DNA from: Grifola frondosa | Taxonomy: Eukaryota; Basidiomycota; Agaricomycetes; Polyporales; Grifolaceae | NCBI GenBank assembly: GCA_001683735.1 | Contig: LUGG01000002.1 | Coordinates: 2,604,001-2,668,000, forward strand | Reading direction: 5' to 3' | DNA length: 64,000 nucleotides | Translations under genes and position numbers: made by a program | Notes under the pieces: generated by a model | The model's input: the letters and a program-made list of their open reading frames with translations, nothing else | Database searches by the model: none | Told to the model about the DNA's origin: nothing | Shown: piece after piece, positions 58,774-64,000 of the stretch | Position numbering within the stretch: position 1 is the stretch's first letter | Layout of the letters: each line of letters begins with the position of its first letter

Positions 58774-60186
58774 CTACTTCTGCAGAGCAGGCGTGTCCGC
58801 ATAGAGAGTGACCAGAAAGTCAGCTGGATACCTGTCTCCCTGGGCAGCGTCCGCTTTGTCGGCAATCACGCGGACCTCCTGCACTTCCTCCGGTGACAAC
58901 TTTAAGGACAGCGCACCAAGGTTCTCTTTCAGGTTCTGGATATTCAACACCACAAAATCAGCGTCAACGATCGAAGAACGAAAATGAGATACATACACGG
59001 ATGTTTGTGGTCCCGGGAATGGGAATGATATCGTCGCCCTGGGCCAAGAGCCATGCGAGCGCCACCTGCCCAGCCGTCGCGCCGTGCTTCTCGCCCAGTT
59101 CCTTGAGGCCGTCGGCGAGCTTGAGGATGTTCGGGAAGTTCTCCCTCGAGTACCTGCGGTATTATTCAGTTCCTATCCTGGTGAAGAGCGCTGCGCGACG
59201 TGCCTTGGGATATGAACGCGTGCGTCTCCCTCAGGCAGGTCATCTGGACTTCTCTACAACGAGATCTTAGTACCAACGTTCATCAAAATACAGGTCTCTG
59301 GACTCACAAATCTGCCCGTGATGAGACCCCGGCCAAGAGGTGAGTAGGCGACCACGGTTATCCCCAGCTCGCGAGCGGCCTTCAGCAGCCCGATCTTCTC
59401 GTCCTCTATGTCAAGCGTGAAGGCCGAGTATTCAACTTGCACAGCGGCGATCGGATGTACGGCATGTGCGCGGCGGAGAGTTTCGGCAGAGACTTCGGAG
59501 AGGCCGAGGTACTTCACTTTGCCCGCCCTACGGCAATAAGTTAGTGACAGTGCCCGAGAATTCATGCATGAGGCTTTGGGGCGTACTTGACAAGCTCAGC
59601 CATCGCGCCGACCGTCAGCTCAATGGGAACAGTCGAGTCGGCACTGAGGAAAACCAGCGGTCAGTCTGTCTTTTCTGGCTCATCGAGAGGAAATATTCCC
59701 ATACCGGTGTAAATAGTAGAGGTCGACGGAGTCGACACCAAGTCTGCTCAAGGAATGCTCGAGCGCCTTGGGGACATAGTCAGGATCGCCATTGACGACT
59801 CTGTCGGGAGTGCGGTGTGCGAGCCCAAACTTCGTGGCAAGGAAGATCTCGTTCCTCTTGCCGGTCTTCTTGAACCTGTTCATCGCTAATCAGCGAACGG
59901 TCTTTTTGCGACGCTGGAGCAGCCGTACCATTTTCCGATCAGCTCTTCGTTGTCTTCGTAGGCGTCGGCGGTATCCCAATTCCTGCATCCACTCTCATAC
60001 ACAGCGTCGAGGACCTGTTCCGTCGAACGTTCAGCACGATTCAGGAGATGCACCACGTGCTGGCAATCTCACCTTGAGGCGCTCCTCGTCGGGCAAAGGC
60101 TTGCCATAGTACGCAGACAGACCCATAGCGCCATATCCAATGGCGGTAACGTTGTCGTTGCCAATCTTTCGAGTGGAGAGAGACAT
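58774..60186 (-). CDS. Aldo-keto reductase (YakC/AKR13-like)
   Basis: An NADPH-dependent reductase of carbonyl substrates, probably cytosolic. The start is [20 protein letters not shown]. Catalytic tetrad in context: D and Y in [19 protein letters not shown] in [10 protein letters not shown] and H in VDLYYLHR. Further family motifs: [52 protein letters not shown] and [20 protein letters not shown], followed by [15 protein letters not shown]. It ends YADTPALQK. All exons read cleanly. A TATA box lies 71-79 bp upstream. Confidence 0.92.
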
Positions 60187-61216
60187 TGTGAATACAAGAC
60201 AAATGCAGATGTATGAGAAAGAGACGGATGACGGAGTTCTGGGCCATGTCGTCCGTCTTTATATACCCCCAGTAGAAATTGCCTTGGTCATTATGCTCTG
60301 CTGCAACCACGAAGACGTCAGCGAAGGTGCGTCATGGACTACAATGGTCAGTCAGCAGAGGCATTGAAGGATAGCAGATGAGCTGCAGAATGTGTGCGTT
60401 GAATTGGCGTCGTAAGCTCTTGCGGCATCGGCAAGCAAGAAACAATGGCGGTTACGTTAGTAAGGCCCCTCAGAAATTGAATAGCCATTGGAGCCCTCCT
60501 CATAATTGCCGTGCTCTGCGGGTGGTCATAAATCCTCCAATCCTGCTGGTTGCCGAGATAACGAGGCTGATGGCGCTGATGGCGATACCATTCCTACCCA
60601 AAATCGGGAAAGCCTTCAGATTGATTACCATCCGCTAAGTTCGGCGATCACGAAATCCTCTGAGTGTCACCATCTTAGCTCGATTCCCTTTCCTGTGGAT
60701 CTTTTCACGCTCCTGTGCGAGAAATAGACCATTGACGGAAAAAGTAGTGCCATGAACAGCGCTGATGATAAATCGTTTTCGCCTCCGTCGTCGGTAGAGC
60801 TGCAAAATGTGGACGACCCCCCGTACGGCATAAGAGTCTGTCTTGAAGCGGTTCCGATGCCGCTGCGACTTGAAGCTTGAAGCTTGAAGCGCTGAGAAAT
60901 CGCGATCAATATGATTTTGACCGCAACACCCGAAGTCGATCAGCGATCAGCATTACAAACATTCACAGCCTTCGAGATGCGAAATCGAATCAGAACGCTG
61001 GACTTTCGAATCATACGGTACCTCCCTTATTGACATACCGCGCTCTGAGGTCTGATCTACTTTGACAGCGAAAGTCGTAGGACAGACACAACAGACCATG
61101 GAGGTCTGAGAATGTGGATATATGCTACATAACATTCTCATAATACATGACAATGGAAGAACTCAACTTCCAGTCTTCACAAGATGGTTATGACATGGAA
61201 CACCCGTTTTCCACGT
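60187..61216. other. Intergenic region
   Basis: Promoter of the aldo-keto reductase and the 3' flank of MYND2. It contains a short tandem repeat of GAAGCTT (about 60,871-60,890). No gene seen. Confidence 0.5.
60257..60265 (-). promoter_or_regulatory. TATA box of the aldo-keto reductase gene
   Basis: TATATAAAG on the minus strand, 71-79 bp upstream of the ATG at 60186. Confidence 0.55.
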
Positions 61217-63567
61217 CTACGCGCTTTTGCATATGCCCTTGTGGTCATTCCAATGCGATTTCTGACAAGCCGAGTCGCAATATCTACATAATAATTAGAC
61301 ATACAAGCTCCAAAATAGACCGTTGTCTATATTCACCTGGTTTTTCCACAGCCAGCACACTTCCGCAACACAGCGCTCGGATTGCCGCACCACGAACAGC
61401 GGTAAAGCGCGACAGAGTTCGTATTGATCTTCGGATGAGCACAGTGATGAGGATGCTCTTCCTCTCCGTCGTCCATGCGAAGATTGTCCAACCACGCGGC
61501 AAGATCATCCTCAGCTTTGCTGGGTGATATGTCAGGATGATCATCCACAGTCGCATCGAGCTTGTCGAAACGAGCGATGAAGTCACCCCACTCCTTGACC
61601 GCTGCGGGGTACTGTTCAATGATCAGCTGCCTCGTCAGTCGCATCTGAGTTCTCTTGATTGGTTGGCCTAAGAAATTACTGAATTGGTCGCGAGGTCAAG
61701 TTTATTAAGGGCGACCTGCGTAATGACATGTGAGAACGTTCGAGCAGACGACATGCGCAGATGAACTTACGTTCAGTTCACCGAGGTTTTCGCTTAACTC
61801 TGGTCCACGGATAGCAAGAGCGAGAATGATGTACCAATTGAGGATTGTATGCATGTGTCTGGCGTCGGGAGGTGCATCCGATACGAACGTCTTCGCGTCT
61901 TCAAACGCAGACATCAAGAATGCCACACCTTCCGCGTAATCCTTGTCTCCCGCCTTCGCCTCCTGAAGTAAGCTAACGCCCATGTTACCAGCATGCTCTA
62001 CCGCACGCCACAACATGTAATTGCGCACGAAGGGAGTAGTGTTTTTGCACATCAGACCCTTCTTCACCGCTCGCAGCCCACGAGAATTGTCGGCGCCCAT
62101 GCTGATCGCGTAGTATGCATACGAAAGTTTCGGGTTGCGCTCTACGGCTCGCTGTCCGAGCTCGACGGCTTCCGGAATGCGCTGACGGATGATGAGGAAT
62201 TTAAGTTCCACGATATCTGCCATGTCGAGGTCCGCGGGGCTACCATGCGCGCGGAGGGCTTTCGCGCAATGCGGCAGTGCATCTGTCCACATTTTGAAAG
62301 GCAGGCCGATATCGAAAATCTCATATTTCCCAGTACGCTCATTCATGGCCTGGTACCCGCCCTCCGCGATAGAGAACTCTGTGCGCAAGATCAGCTGTGA
62401 GAGCGTCTTCCCTAGGGCATATAGATCGCGGTCCTGGGCGCATTGCATCATCGCTTTCTGGTAGTCCGCAGAGCCCTTGAGCGTGAGCGTCGTGTCACAC
62501 GCCCCAGGTCCGAAATCCATCATGACGTCCACCAGATTGTCGGGAAAACGACGGCTCACGGCCGCAAGGAATTTGTGAGGGTCGTGGAACCGAATGTCCT
62601 GCTCGCACTCAGCATGATTGAGGCGAACGAGCCCGCCGATGGCATTACACCGAAGACTCAAGTTATTACTGCGGAGACATGCTACGAGCAGGCGCAGCAT
62701 CTGCGGCTGAGCTTTGCACTCCTTGAAGCAGTGCAGCGTTGCGCTAGTCAACAGCCCGAAGGCATGGCTCATCATATAATGAGACGCAGTCGGCTTGCGG
62801 AGGTTCTCGACAGTTACTTTGAGTGTAGAGCGGACGTCGATATCCTTCAGTAGTTTGGAGTTCGGAGGTTGGTCGTTCCCGAGTACGGCGCTGGTCGCAT
62901 GAGCCATCGTAACCGTGGCTAATTCCATGACCTTCGGATCGTCGGGGAGCTCTTGGATGAGGCGAACAAGAGTAGGATTTTGGCGTGCAATTTCTTGGCG
63001 AGCAGCAACCCCTCCATGGTGAGTAACGGTAGACAACGCCCGCAGCGCGACGTGTCGAGTTAAAGGCATGTCCAACAACGGTATCATCTTAGACACCAGG
63101 CCTATAAACAGACTGAGATGCAGATGCACGGCATGTGAACACGTATACGATAGCACCTACCTTCCTTGAACAACTTGTCCCGCAAGATGACATCCGCGCT
63201 CATCTTTGCCCAAATCCCAACTATTCCTCCCATCAGCTTCTCATTGTGACTGCGCATGCCAACAATGTATGCATTATCCAGCCGCTTGTAATATTCAGGG
63301 AAACGAGCATGAACCTTTTTCAGACCGCTACGAGTGGTAAGATCTGTAGCGCATTGTTCAACTCAGATACAATATCATCGTTGGGATGAGGATGGACATA
63401 CCTGGAAGGTCGAAATGCTCGCACAAGATGTTGGCAATGAACTCCCAGCCTTCAGCATTCTCGATATCATGCACAAATGTGTCCGAGTTCGTGATAGCTG
63501 GGACCCTCGGTGTAGATTTAGGCTTCGGTCGAGCGCCGGTCTTCCCTTTAGCGCGCGGGCCTGGCAT
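61217..63567 (-). CDS. MYND-type zinc-finger protein, paralogue 2
   Basis: The closest relative of the gene at 41,631-43,997, in inverted orientation. The start is MPGPRAKGKTGARPKPKSTP. The main exon (about 61,775-63,100) is an unbroken run of about 440 codons, including PLTRHVALRALSTVTHHGGV, SHAFGLLTSATLHCFKECKA, TLTLKGSADYQKAMMQCAQD and YALGKTLSQLILRTEFSIAE. The MYND finger is CSWCGNPSAVLRKCAGC, then YCDSACQKSHWNDHKGICKS. Intron positions match paralogue 1, and the intron after LGELN is nearly identical in sequence. One base is missing at about 61,688 (DLA-DQFSNF in the paralogue). Lacking database support, the function stays 'MYND protein'. Confidence 0.87.
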
Positions 63568-64000
63568 TATGAAGATTCAGTGTAAAAAAATCGGAGGGGT
63601 CAGCAGCACTTTGTGGTAATGACCACCTTGGAAGTTTAGATGGATGGAGGAAGAATGAAATAAACAAGCGGGGTCTCGAGTTTTTGTACCCTCGGAACGC
63701 GTCGCGCACGCGACGCGTTCGTAAATTAGCTGTCACCGATCACGCAGAATCGAAGATGCGTGCCACACTTGCGCATGCAGGAATTCAATCACTAAGCCGG
63801 GAATTTTTTCTCAAACGAATATTGCACGTAAGGTCGCAGAAATGGATAATCCAGGGCCAGGATACGCAGTTTATCGGTTCATGACTCGTCAATACAGTGC
63901 ATTACATGTAAGCCTACAGATGACTCTAACGATTCGCCTCAGAGGCATAAGTTAGCTATATAATCATACAGCGATACCGTCCTTCGGTGTAACCTGAATG
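63568..64000. other. Upstream region of MYND2 to the window edge
   Basis: It contains the promoter with the ACGCGT palindrome. Beyond about 63,730 no gene was seen before the window ends. Confidence 0.5.
63696..63719 (-). promoter_or_regulatory. Palindromic double MCB (ACGCGT) element upstream of MYND2
   Basis: Perfect 11-bp arms AACGCGTCGCG (63696-63706) and CGCGACGCGTT (63709-63719) around CA, each containing ACGCGT, the MBF-type cell-cycle box. It lies 130-152 bp upstream of the start codon. MYND1 retains one half. Confidence 0.5.

Overview
The window is nuclear DNA of a filamentous basidiomycete, most likely an Agaricomycete. Genes are dense, with many short GT-AG introns of about 45-90 nt. 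The recognisable products (Bur1-type CDK, Cia1, eL42, sphingolipid desaturase, MYND proteins, GH18 chitinase) are fungal. The transposon relics (a Ty3/Gypsy polyprotein and a Tnp2/CACTA transposase) are of types I associate with Agaricomycetes. All calls come from reading the sequence; no database was searched.

Layout. 1-2.4 kb: an SREBP-type transcription factor entering from the left edge, broken by several frame disruptions. 2.4-6.9 kb: a coiled-coil gene of unknown function carrying a 214-bp MITE in an exon, then a 1.7-kb element with about 405-bp terminal inverted repeats, then a Gypsy pol fragment. 6.9-30.6 kb: a long AT-rich, strikingly CpG-poor block of decayed transposons. It includes a Tnp2 relic, at least seven copies of a hAT-like MITE family (two with clear 8-bp target duplications) and one CpG-rich islet.

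30.8-64 kb: an ordinary gene-rich segment. In order it carries DES1 (-), a VEFS-box/Suz12-like PRC2 subunit (+), a BUR1/CDK9 kinase (+), an MFS transporter (+), MYND protein 1 (+), ribosomal protein eL42 (+), a coiled-coil protein with a CCCH-like N-terminus (-), HIS5 (-), a four-RRM protein with a mitochondrial-like N-terminus (+), CIA1 (-), a Rossmann-fold NAD(P)-binding protein (+), a GH18 chitinase (-), an aldo-keto reductase (-) and MYND protein 2 (-). Several neighbours are divergent pairs with short shared promoters (DES1/Suz12-like; HIS5/RRM protein). The genes look like housekeeping and general metabolism, not one pathway cluster.

Most unusual points. (1) A Mutator-like element with near-identical arms of about 200 bp and a 12-bp direct repeat sits exactly at the CIA1 start codon. 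(2) Two MYND paralogues face each other about 17 kb apart and share even intron sequence. (3) The 23-kb CpG-depleted island holds its own MITE family. (4) Single-base losses, mostly in short C/G runs, interrupt many otherwise well-conserved genes. Some of these are in genes essential in yeast, so consensus sequence errors are a more economical explanation than mass pseudogenisation.
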